A stretch of DNA of 64,000 nt from Lunularia cruciata. Taxonomy: Eukaryota > Streptophyta > Marchantiopsida > Lunulariales > Lunulariaceae. Below are positions 20,859-30,200 of this stretch, piece by piece. Positions within the stretch are counted from its first letter, which is position 1; each line of letters opens with the position of its first letter. The stretch spans positions 38,502,001-38,566,000 of the forward strand of contig OX419760.1 of assembly GCA_948567375.1 (NCBI GenBank). Reading direction: 5' to 3'. The notes beneath the pieces are model-generated. The model was not told the origin of the DNA. It saw only the letters and a list, made by a program, of their open reading frames with translations, and did not search any database. A program made the translations under genes and the position numbers.

Positions 20859-22620
20859 GGAACAACTTGCAATGGTATATGCCACCAAGGTATGGAGGCA
20901 TTATCTCTTGGGGAAACAAGTGATCATGCAAATTGATCACAAGCCATTGTTGCAGACCTTACACCTAGAGCACATGAAGAGTCAACATCATCGATGGGAA
21001 GAGAAACTTCAATTGTTCGACATCAAACTTGAGTACAAACCAGGTCGGTTCCATGTCATCCCTGATGCTCTATCATGATGACCTGATTTGAAGTCCCTTC
21101 CTCTCATTGCGGCAACAATTACAACGGTGTCAATTGACCCCAAGATCCATAACAAGTTTTGGTTAGCTCTACAACAAGATCCCTTCTTCCAAATGGTACA
21201 TGGTCGTCTACCAATAGGTGACAAGGAAAACAACATCTTCTTCTTCAAGGAAGGCCTTCTATTCCATGCAGATCGGATCTATGTTCCAGCCAAAGGTGAT
21301 CTTTGACTTGTGCGCCTTCAAGAAGCCCATGATTTACCCATCGCTGGTCACATGGGTGTGGACAAAACCTTGGGTACCCTCCAGCATCAATGGTGGTGGC
21401 CCAACATGACACGAGATGTTTGAGAATTTGTCCGATCGTGTGAGAGCTGCCAACGTAACAAGGCTAGTAACCCAAAGCCGAGTGGACTCCTTCAACCACT
21501 CGCCATTCCATCCGCTCGCTAGGAGCATGTGAGCTTGGATCTCATCACATCCTTGCCAAAGATAAAACAAGGACACACTGCAATCGTGGTGTTTGTGGAT
21601 AAGCTTAGTAAGCAAATCCACTTGGCACCAACCTATGATACCGTGGATGCTCCAACCGTAGCGCAAATCTACTTTGACAATGTGTTCAAGCATCATGGGA
21701 TGCCACATGTACTCATCTCTGACCGTGATCCTTGATTTACCATGAAGTTTTGGCAAGCACTCTTCTAGATACTTGGCACTAAGCTTGCTTTGTCCACGGC
21801 CTATCATCCTCAAACTGATGGACAAACCAAACATGCAAATCGTACATTGGAGGATATGTTGCGGGCCTTTGTCAATGTCCACCATACCAATTGGGATGAA
21901 TGTCTTATAGCTACAGAATTTGCCTACAACAATTCTAAACAGGCAAGCACCGGATTTTCTCCCTTCTTTCTCAATTTTGGCCAAGATCCGCTTGTTCCAG
22001 ATTCTCTTCTTGCTCCCCCTCCATCTCAGGTTCCTCATACTTCCACATTCTTGACCACTATATCCCAATTGCTCCAGCAAGCCAAGTCTCACCTCCTTGT
22101 TGCTCAAAATTGCCAAAAAAATATGCGGACCACCATCGTCGTGATCTCACCTTTGAAGTTGGTGATAGAGTCATGCTATCTTCCAGTAATATCCCTCTCC
22201 CACTTGATACTCAAGTTTGTAAACTTGCCCCTAACTGGATAGGACCCTTTGATATCACCCAAATTGTCTCTCTTGTTGCTTATCGACTTGCCTTACCTTG
22301 TCACATGCGTATCCATCTTTCATGTTTCTAAGTTGAAACCCTTTGTTCCTAACCCCTCTTCCTTTTCCTCTCGAGTCCAACCTCCTCCTCTTCTTGTCCT
22401 TATCAATGATCATGAGGAGTACGAAGTGGATCGTATCCTTGCACGTCGCCATATCCAACAAGGCTGTTGTCAACATATGGAGTACAAGGTCCTTTGGAAA
22501 TGGTATCCTCTTCATAATGCCACCTGGGAGCCTCTTTCTCACCTCCAGAATGACCAAACGGCCATCCAAGAATTCGAAGCTTCACTGGTGACGAGGACGT
22601 CACCAACTAGCGGCAGAGGA
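20859..22620 (+). pseudogene. Element D RNase H, integrase and chromodomain
   Basis: It opens with REQLAMVYATKVWRHYLLGK (RNase H/connection) and EYKPGRFHVIPDALS. The integrase zinc domain retains FVRSCESCQRNKA. The core has SLDLITSLPKIKQGHT, ISDRDP and TDGQTKHANRTLEDM. The C-terminus near 22411-22540 is a chromodomain: YEVDRILARRHIQQG, YKVLWKWYP, ATWEPLSHL, with all three cage aromatics present. Chromodomains steer integration to marked chromatin. Scattered TGA/TAG codons (after DALS, SDRDP and elsewhere) break the frame. Confidence 0.88.
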
Positions 22621-22623
22621 ATA

Positions 22624-22989
22624 TGTAACAATATGGAGTTTAGCGACGAAGTTAGTCGGGCTTACAAAGTAGCACATAAGACAAAGTACCCTAGAATATT
22701 CCAAAAGTATCTAGGAAACTTCTTGGGAAGCTTCTCGATTAGCTTAGCTTGCACGCCAAGTAGGCGGCTTCTAGAAGGAAGCTTCTTGAGAAGGTTCCTA
22801 GTTAACTTGGCTTGCACTCTAAGAAAGTGGCTTGAGGAAGCTTCTTGAGAAGCTTCTCAAGGGCCTTGTATGCTACCTATAAATACCAAAGCCAAAGCTC
22901 ATGCTAGGCATTAGGAGTTTTCCCTCATTCAAGTGTCCCAATGTGAGTTTCTATTCTCCTATTTCTCTCCTCGGATTTGGTCTTTTACA
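22624..22989 (+). repeat. Element D 3' LTR
   Basis: 366 bp, TGTAACAATATGG...TCTTTTACA, with TATAAATA at 22878-22885. Several GAA/TTC inverted pairs lie upstream of the TATA box, for example tctagaaggaagcttcttga and ggaagcttcttgagaagctt. Confidence 0.9.
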
Positions 22990-23000
22990 CTGGGGGTAAA

Positions 23001-23689
23001 TGTAACACCCATTTGTGCATGTATGTAGTATTGCAAAATTTAGTTTGGTATTACTAGTACTTGAGAGATATTATTCATATAGAGATAAAGGACGTTTCTA
23101 CATTAGTCATGATTAGCTAAAGTCATAGCTAAGATAGAGGAGATCTTACTTTAGAGGAAGTGGAAAAGATGAGCACCACTATTTTGGATTCTAATGTGTT
23201 GACTTGGTATTATTCCTAGGTATTTGGCTTCAAGAAAAAAGTTGAGAAATTTTGGGCCCGCAAGCCTTTTTGTTTTGGATTCTTCAATATTCTAAGGATA
23301 GCACATGTGAAGGAATCCTTGACTTGGTGGTTAGGTCAAGATAAGATCACGTGCTTAGTGGAATATGCCCATGTAGATGGATATTCCTTTATACTTTTTG
23401 ACTTTACTTGACTTTTAGCCTAGAAACCTGAGTTACTTTGGTAAATAGTAACTTTAGTTCATAACTATTTCACAAGTATATAAACAAGGGGTGAGGAGTT
23501 ACTCATCATCCTTTCATTTGCAACTATCTCTCTCTCTTATTGAGTTCTCTAGTGAGTGATGACTTGAGGCTTGGAGTGTTAGCCTTGGAGTAGTATGATG
23601 GAGTTGGGTTCTTTGCCCTTTTAGTCCATGGTGCGCTACCATAATAGCCATTAAAGGTTCATCTTGAGTGAGAGACAAGCCGGCTCACA
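23001..23689 (+). repeat. Element A 3' LTR
   Basis: 689 bp, TGTAACACCCATT...GGCTCACA, homologous over its whole length with the 692-bp B LTRs. It carries the family TATA box (tatataaacaagggg near 23476) and is followed by gtcc, the A target duplication. Confidence 0.92.
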
Positions 23690-23693
23690 GTCC

Positions 23694-23756
23694 TTTGTTC
23701 CTTCATGCAAACCATTCAGCATAGGTAGGAACCTGCTATGTGTCTACTCAAAGAAG
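23694..23756 (+). pseudogene. ATS1: Captured plastid GPAT fragment, part 2
   Basis: After element A the acyltransferase line resumes with CKPFSIGRNLLCVYSKK, a highly conserved block of plastid GPAT (PLCKPFS.GRNL.CVYSKKH). It stops exactly at Lys-Lys, where the sequence switches to CSP41a. The remaining C-terminal half of GPAT is absent. Confidence 0.85.
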
Positions 23757-24525
23757 CCACCCTTCTCCCGCATCTCAAAACTTAAGAAGCTCTGAATTCC
23801 AAGCTACTTAAGAGTTCAGATGGTCTAGGGTACTCCCTCTAATGTTGGAGCTGCTGTGGGTTTAGAAAAAATTGACATCGTACTAGATAACAACAGTAAA
23901 GTCATGAATGCCATCAAAACCTGTCGTGAATTGGGCAAAGGTGAATGGTGCTAAGCAATTTCTCTTCATCAACAATGTTGGAATCTATAAGAGTAGAGAC
24001 TAGCCATCACACATTGAAGGGGATGATTTGAAAAGAGTTGGACTTGCTGAGGTTGAAAATTACATTGGCAAATTAGAATTAGCAGTTGTGCTTCATTCAA
24101 ACCTAAGTATATGACTAGTTCCATAAACAATAAGGACTACAAAGAATGGTTCTTCAACAGGATTGTTAGAGGGAAACCCATCCTCATCCTAGAACTTAGA
24201 CTGCAACTAAGCTCATTTCCCATGTTTTAGACCAGTCCTCAATGCTCACTTTAGTTGTGCAAAAACCGAAGGTTACAGCAAAACCACTTTCAATGCAGAA
24301 AGCAAACATGTAGTCACATTTATAGGATTTGATCAAATCTGTGCCAAGGCCACCAAACATGAAGGTGAGATCATTATATACGGCCCAAAGGCCACATGTA
24401 TTGATGCCAAGAAGGCCTTCCCTTCCCACATAGTGCACTTCTATGTCAAGCCCAAAGCTAGTAAGGAATTTTGGGTTGAGAAAGTAAAAATGAACTTGCC
24501 AAAGGACCTTGGATTCACACCATAA
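23751..24525 (+). pseudogene. CSP41A: Captured fragment of chloroplast stem-loop binding protein CSP41a
   Basis: Plus-strand translation, with three or four frame changes, follows the plastid RNA-binding/endonuclease protein CSP41a, an atypical SDR relative that stabilises or processes chloroplast transcripts. Blocks in order: [90 protein letters not shown]-type AKKAFPSHIVHFYVKPKAS and NLPKDL. About 250 codons with no visible intron. A Trp codon of VWG.P.NV is now TAG. The N-terminal transit and first Rossmann segments and the C-terminal tail are missing. Identification is from remembered family motifs and is strong because many blocks are colinear. Confidence 0.85.
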
Positions 24526-24789
24526 AACTCCCTAGTTTCTTGGTCCTAGATGTTGCTCCAAGTGTCAAAAAAATCAGCTTTGAAAAAAATTTTCCCTGCT
24601 TTATAGACTCCTTTCTCCTCCTTTTTCCCTTAATTTCTATCAATCCCTCATGATCAAAGCCGACAAGTGGTGCAAGTCCTCTTTGTCTTTAATTCCTATG
24701 GCTCTCCTCACATCAAGTGTTGCCCTTGATTCCCTTCAATTACTTTTTGATGTAACCTGAGTGAGCAATACTCTTGTCTCTTGAACCTA
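24526..24789. other. Copia leader between CSP41a fragment and primer site
   Basis: It contains short plus-strand readings such as MALLTSSVALDSLQ that might be a third captured fragment, but I cannot identify it. The last 50 bp (agtgagcaatactcttgtctc) look like normal copia leader next to the primer site. Confidence 0.35.
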
Positions 24790-24801
24790 GCTATGATACC
24801 A
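24790..24801 (-). other. Copia primer binding site (tRNA-iMet-like)
   Basis: The plus strand reads gctatgatacca; the minus strand reads TGGTATCATAGC, one base away from the standard initiator-Met complement TGGTATCAGAGC. It lies directly next to the 5' LTR, as required. Confidence 0.85.
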
Positions 24802-25061
24802 TTTTTTTTATTCTAGAAAAAAGTCCAAATGACATGGACACAACATGTATATCACAAAAAAATTCACACATTACACAAAATTACGTGGTTCACCTCTATG
24901 TGAGGCTACGTCCACAAGAATGCTTCAAGAGATCCTTTACTAACCCCCAAGCTCACCACCATATCAATAATACAAGGCAAGAGCTCCAACTCCCTCAAGA
25001 CCACTCCAACCATGAACTTGCAAATGAGCAACCAACCAAGGCATAAGAGTAAATCCTAACA
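24802..25061 (-). repeat. Copia 5' LTR
   Basis: 260 bp, homologous to 4803-5061 in the same orientation. The outer edge ctaaca is followed by the TSD agtca. Confidence 0.88.
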
Positions 25062-25066
25062 AGTCA
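25062..25066. repeat. Target site duplication (agtca), right copy, copia element
   Basis: Identical to 4798-4802. Confidence 0.9.
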
Positions 25067-27230
25067 TGGGAGTGGTTAGCATCTCAAGTGCAAGTTGTAT
25101 TTTAGGGTTATTTGAGTTCAGTTTTTCATGTCCACATCTATTCTATAGGCTACCCTATGCATTCCATGATGAGGCTAGATAAGCTTTTCATGTACCACTT
25201 TATTTTTTGGTACATGATTCCTTTGACAAGTTAGCATGGTTCTTAATCCTCTTTCTCCGTTGATGGTATATTTGTTATGCTAGAGGGAGACATGTAGGGT
25301 ATAGAGAGGTTGCTGCTAGATTTTTTTGATTCTAGTGCTGCCCTGCAAGAGGATTCTATTAGGGCTACACATTTGAGGAGATGAGTTTTGCCACATGATA
25401 CCATAGAGTCCATCCAATTATGACGGTGTAGGACATTGGGCCAAGCATGAGAGTTTAGTACAGCAATACCAACACTAAACCATTTATCTATGGCTAGCTC
25501 TATTGATGAGACTATCTCTTCCCTACAATCACTATATCCTATGGTAGGAGAGAGAGTACCATTAAAGATCTTAGGTTATAAGCTTGAGTGGCTTTATTGT
25601 CTTGATAGGTCACTTTTTGCACACATTATGCACTACATCTTGCCTCTCCTTAAGAGGCTTATTAGGGATGGTATATGAGCATCTTAGAGATTGCTTTCAA
25701 GAAAATGATCCTTTTAATGGATTTACTAAGTTGTTTAAGTGGCTACATCAATAGAAAGGGGAGATATTCCTACATCATTAGCAAGGGAATATATTCTACA
25801 TCAATTGGTTGGGTGTTAGGTTCTAGTTGACTTCTCGTGATGAAGAAGGACACATGGGGCATTAGATTGATTGCTATTGGAGGGATCTTTTTGCACTTAG
25901 TTAGTTGTACCATTGTCTTTCATCATTATTCTCACTTCTAATAGCACCTCAATCCACATTAGTTTGGAGTAGCTATACTTGGAAGTTGTAAGGCTATATC
26001 TCTAGGTATCAAGGCACTTCTAGATATCCATCTAGAATGTATCATCTTATATGTGGATGTTGAAAACACTTTAAATAGCATCTCTTGGGTATCCATCTTT
26101 AGAGAGCTTAGGGAGGTTAGTGGATCCTTGGCAAGTCTTATTCCTTTTTTGTGGTCATTTTATGGCTCTTGCTTCTCTTTACTACCAGCATGGTTGGTCA
26201 CAAGAGGGAGTCACCATCTTGGAGTCAATTATTAATACAAGATAGGAAGATCTTTCAAGGGGACCTTTATTTTCCATGGCTTACTTCAAAGCTCTCTTAT
26301 CTACTACTTTGGCTATATTAGGTTTTCTATTTCCCTCCTTGGTAGATAATACACACATCATGGGCCAAGTAGATCAAATTAGGCATGCCTTTGATCACTT
26401 GAATATCAAGCTACATCTTGTAGGCTTGAGATTCAAGGGGTCAAAGTGTAGAGCATGGTCCACTTCATGTGTCCCTTCACACCTTTCTAGAGGGTGTATC
26501 TCATCTACAAATGGATTACTTATTCTGGGAGTGCTAGTAGGACCCAAGGATTTTGTCACATGCTTCTTAAACATTGTCCTTACATGTGGATATTCTCCAT
26601 ATGAATAACCTTCTTCTTCTAGGAGATCCACAAGTGGCATTTATTATACTCTCTTCTAGCATTGCCCATTGATCAACTTACCTTCTCCGTATAGTTCTCA
26701 CTTCCTTGATCTTCCTATCATGTATTAGAGCTTTTGATAGGAGGATTATGGGAGTCTTTGGTGATATCATCAAACTAAGGACATTCAAGTGTATGATAGG
26801 GGACTTGGCACATAGAAAAACATATCTACCAATCTTCTCTAGAGGGTAGGCCTATTATCTATGGAGGAGAGGACAACTTTCACATTTTTTAGTAGTTGTG
26901 CTTTCTTGGCACCCTTACTTTCCTCCCATTTTGTGATTGTTGATAGGCCAATTTTGGAGACATATGTGACCGAGGTGGAGGAGGGATCCTTTTCTCTCCA
27001 AATTTTATTGCAATAGACAAGAGATGGTCTATCCCATGGGAGGACCTTCCATCCTTTGCTTCACTATCAATAGGGCAGATTTCTCATATCTATACTATTG
27101 GGGCTCAGCCCCATTTTACCTCTTTTTGTCTCTCCATTGTATGGTTTGATAGAGTCCTTTGCATCCTTTGTGTTTGCTACACAATCACCTTTTTTCTTCA
27201 CTAACTTCAAAAGTAGTCATGGAATACATT
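25067..27230 (+). pseudogene. LINE-like (non-LTR) reverse transcriptase relic
   Basis: Plus-strand translation, much broken, gives an RT of non-LTR type. Upstream sequence (25130-25700) has MVGERVPLKILGYK. Motif A is VDVENTLNSISWVSIFREL (26053; D..NAFN..). RELREVSGSLASLIPFLWSF follows, then GPLFSMAYFKALL (motif B area, 26260). The catalytic region reads FPSLVDNTHIMG (26340), where (A/V)DDTHI.G would be expected, so the second Asp is lost. HAFDHLNIKLHLVGLRF and GLLILGVLVGPKDF follow. No endonuclease domain or poly-A end was located. The copia element inserted upstream of this part. Confidence 0.7.
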
Positions 27231-27239
27231 GGATACCCT

Positions 27240-30200
27240 AGCAAGGCTAGTTGAGATAAAGGAAAAAGTGTTTAGATATAATCAAAAAATGGTAGCTAAT
27301 AGATGTGTTAACTATGGTATATTCATACTTCATATAAAAAATGTAAAAATTATCAAAATAGGATAAATATTTCAATATAATATTTTCCTAGTATTTAAAT
27401 AATATTAGATCGATATTAGATTGATCATATTGAGTGAATTTATGTTTAAAATCTATAACATATTTTAAAATTATTGAGTATAGATGATGTATTCAAAAAG
27501 GTGTTGAGCACATGGGTGTTGTATTCACCATTCTTCCAATAATATCCAATTCAATAATAAATGGAAATTATATTTGCACCTCCTTTTGGATATTTGCATC
27601 CCGTCCTTCCTAATTTTTGAGCATTTACTATTCTCTTTTGTTTGCTTTTGGTCTAGATGAGAGAGGAGGGGTGCAAATATACTTTCCCATAATAAATAGA
27701 TGAAGTATTTATATCTTTATAATATTTATATCTCAAATTATTAAATTAAAAATAGTTACACTCACTATATATACTCAAGAAATGATATCTTGGAGCATAT
27801 TTATTCATATTAATATAATATAAATGCTAGATATAGTAGGAGATAACTTCCCTATGATGCACATATTTTATCATATATATTATATAGTGAATTGATCGTT
27901 GGATATGTTATAGTTTAAAATCATCATGCTCAAACTTGATCTAATCTTGAGTAACTTATAGTCTTTTTTCTATACTATAGTCTACACAATCCAGAAAATG
28001 TAAATAATAAATATATTTGATATCCTACTAACAACTAAAATCCAAGAAAATAGTGAATAAGATATAGCAAATAATAATGGATTACAATATACTCTAAATT
28101 TTCAAGATAAATTAAGGCCTTGTTATTTATATTATTGTAGGTAAAAGATTACTTGTCTCATGAATAAGTTAATTGTTTTGCTGAACTCACTTTAACTTAG
28201 AATTTTAATCAAATTCTCAAAAAGTAAGCTTAAAGGACTGCTCTTAAATACCTTACTTGGTCATTAAGTTAGTTCTTATGTTCCTTCTATAAATTTATCT
28301 ATAGAACTTTCTTTGCACTTTTTGAGTATCTTTTGAAAGTTTAGATTGACATATATGACTAAATTTTACTAGATTACTATAGTAATTTATCATACTATCG
28401 CACTTAAACTTTTGACTATTTTTTGTAATGTACTTTGATTTAAGTTGTTTGGTTGCTTCTTTAGAATTTTAAAGATAAAAAGTACTTTTATGTAGTGTCA
28501 AGAAGTAAGTAATGACTATAGAGTATTTTGACTTCACATATTAATGAAAGATATAATCAACAATTTGCAAGGCTTTGCTCAACCTCACCTTCTTAGTGGA
28601 TATTGCTAATCATTTTTACAAGGTTTAATTTGGTCCAATAAAAGAAGCTATATTAGGTTCAAAGTTTTAAAATATGAAAGACAAGACAAATATAGTAAAG
28701 TAGAGAAAGTTAACAAGCAAAGCAATAATAACTTTGAGAGTAAAGCAAGGACTTTTCTAACAAGGAAATGCTTTACAAATTTCAATATCAAGAGGACTGT
28801 TAGGGAAGATTATGTGTATTGATTTATCAAATTTATCACTGATTTTAAGGAAATGTTATCTTTATATTGTATAACTTTATTGCTAATAAAAAAACATAAG
28901 ATGCTAGCATGTTTTGAAAAAAAATTATAAATTTGAATTATAATAAGATTATTTTCAGCCTCTTGTAAGGAAAATATAATATGGATAATAAGATATAGTT
29001 ACTGAGCAATATTAAAAGGTAGGAGAGTTAACAAACTATTAGGAACTAAGAGGTCTATACTATAATTAATAAAAAGGGGAGATAATTCATAGCTTTATAT
29101 GCTTGGGATTATTGTAGGTAAATTTTATATTAGTAAAATAAGAGTGTCTTGTTCATTATGATTAAAATTAAATAATGTGTATGTTTTAGGGTATAAGCAT
29201 TTAATTTGGTTATGAATTCAGGACGGTAAGTAAAGAATATGTCTCTTGGTACCAAAATTCTTAAATAACGTTCTTCAAACTTATTAGTGAAATATGGTCT
29301 CAATTGGATATGACTACTAATGAGAAGTCATAACAATGGAGCATATTATTAAAATAGAGCTTTGCAACCAAGCTGTATTCATTGTGTTGACCTTAAGATA
29401 TAAGTACATTTACTTACTCAATTCACCCATATACAAAATATAGTAACATAGTCTTAAACAATCACAAGAAGATATATAATAAGATTCAAGCTTACATACT
29501 CATTAGATCTAATCTTACGTACTTCAAATATGAAGGAGATCTAGAGATCTACAATAAAGAATGTTGATTTAGTACCTTATTACTTTAGTAACTTTAAAAT
29601 GAACAACCAAGTGTATGAACAACTCTAGCTATGTTAAATGTCCATTAATGTTGGAGAAGAAGTGGTCTTATCTATTCCAATATGACCTAAAATAGGAAGA
29701 TCAGATGATTCTTGTAATAGAGTCAACTAACTGATATGATAATATGAATATGAATTTCTCTTGTCTTCCAATTCATTCTTAGGAAAGACAAAGTCAACTC
29801 ATTGTCCATAATTAGGATTTAAATTGAAAGAAGTTGGAAGAATGAATTTCCTTATGATCCCAGTGAATTACTTGGACTACTACTTGTTTCATGGTCTGAC
29901 CATATTTATGCCACACCTAATTTTAAAGTCTACAAATAAGTATTCTAAGATATAAAAGACTATATGTAGAATAATATATATTTTATTGTGCATGTATTTC
30001 AACTTATTACACTATATTTTGAGTTACTCTTCATGACAAGGATGTATATTGATCAAGTCCCTACACAAATAGTTTGCAAATTTTGCTTGAAGTTTGTGCA
30101 TAAAATAGGCTTGTCCAAAAGAGATAATATTTGAAAGCTTGCTACCATAAACTATGGATAATGATCCATGAGGATAGTTTAAGGTAAAAAAATTTGTAAT

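Larger units (their letters stand above)
20168..22989 (+). mobile_element. Chromovirus D (Ty3/gypsy), internally deleted
   Basis: A 2.8-kb copy of the C family: LTRs at 20168-20411 and 22624-22989, a Met-type primer site, the gag N-terminus joined directly to RNase H, then integrase and a chromodomain. Against C it lacks about 2.6 kb (most of gag, protease, RT). Its 5' LTR is about 120 bp shorter than its 3' LTR, the loss falling in the GAAGCTTC-rich part. It cannot move on its own but keeps both LTRs and the primer site. Confidence 0.9.
10138..23689 (+). mobile_element. Ty3/gypsy retrotransposon A (same family as B)
   Basis: Plus-strand gypsy element inserted in the captured acyltransferase fragment. 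It matches B (42236-56419) from LTR to LTR. Order: a 5' LTR cut short by a deletion that also took the primer site, ORF0, gag, protease, RT, RNase H, integrase, 3' LTR (23001-23689). Three later insertions interrupt it: J (10793-14589), a 552-bp terminal unit (18656-19207) and chromovirus D (20168-22989). It is more decayed than B and has many stops and deletions, including about 0.3 kb of gag. Confidence 0.9.
4803..25061 (-). mobile_element. Ty1/copia LTR retrotransposon with captured host cDNA, interrupted by element A
   Basis: This is a full-length but decayed Ty1/copia element on the minus strand. Order on that strand: 5' LTR 25061-24802, initiator-Met-type primer site, a leader of about 1.8 kb, gag, protease, integrase, reverse transcriptase, RNase H, purine tract, 3' LTR 5061-4803. 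Integrase before reverse transcriptase defines copia. A perfect 5-bp TSD (agtca) flanks it. Removing gypsy A (10138-23689) leaves about 6.7 kb, long for a copia element. The surplus lies in the leader, which holds antisense fragments of two plastid-protein genes. All coding domains carry stops and indels, so the copy is dead. Confidence 0.9.

Noticed and set aside
21334-22116. 260-codon open frame on the minus strand
   Set aside because: It is antisense to the D integrase line, which shows clear integrase motifs on the plus strand. The homologous antisense frame recurs over C (47232-47714), so it is a composition shadow.
23850-24525. Intact host CSP41a gene
   Set aside because: Frame changes, stops, missing ends, fusion to GPAT and location inside a copia leader show a captured fragment, not a functional gene.
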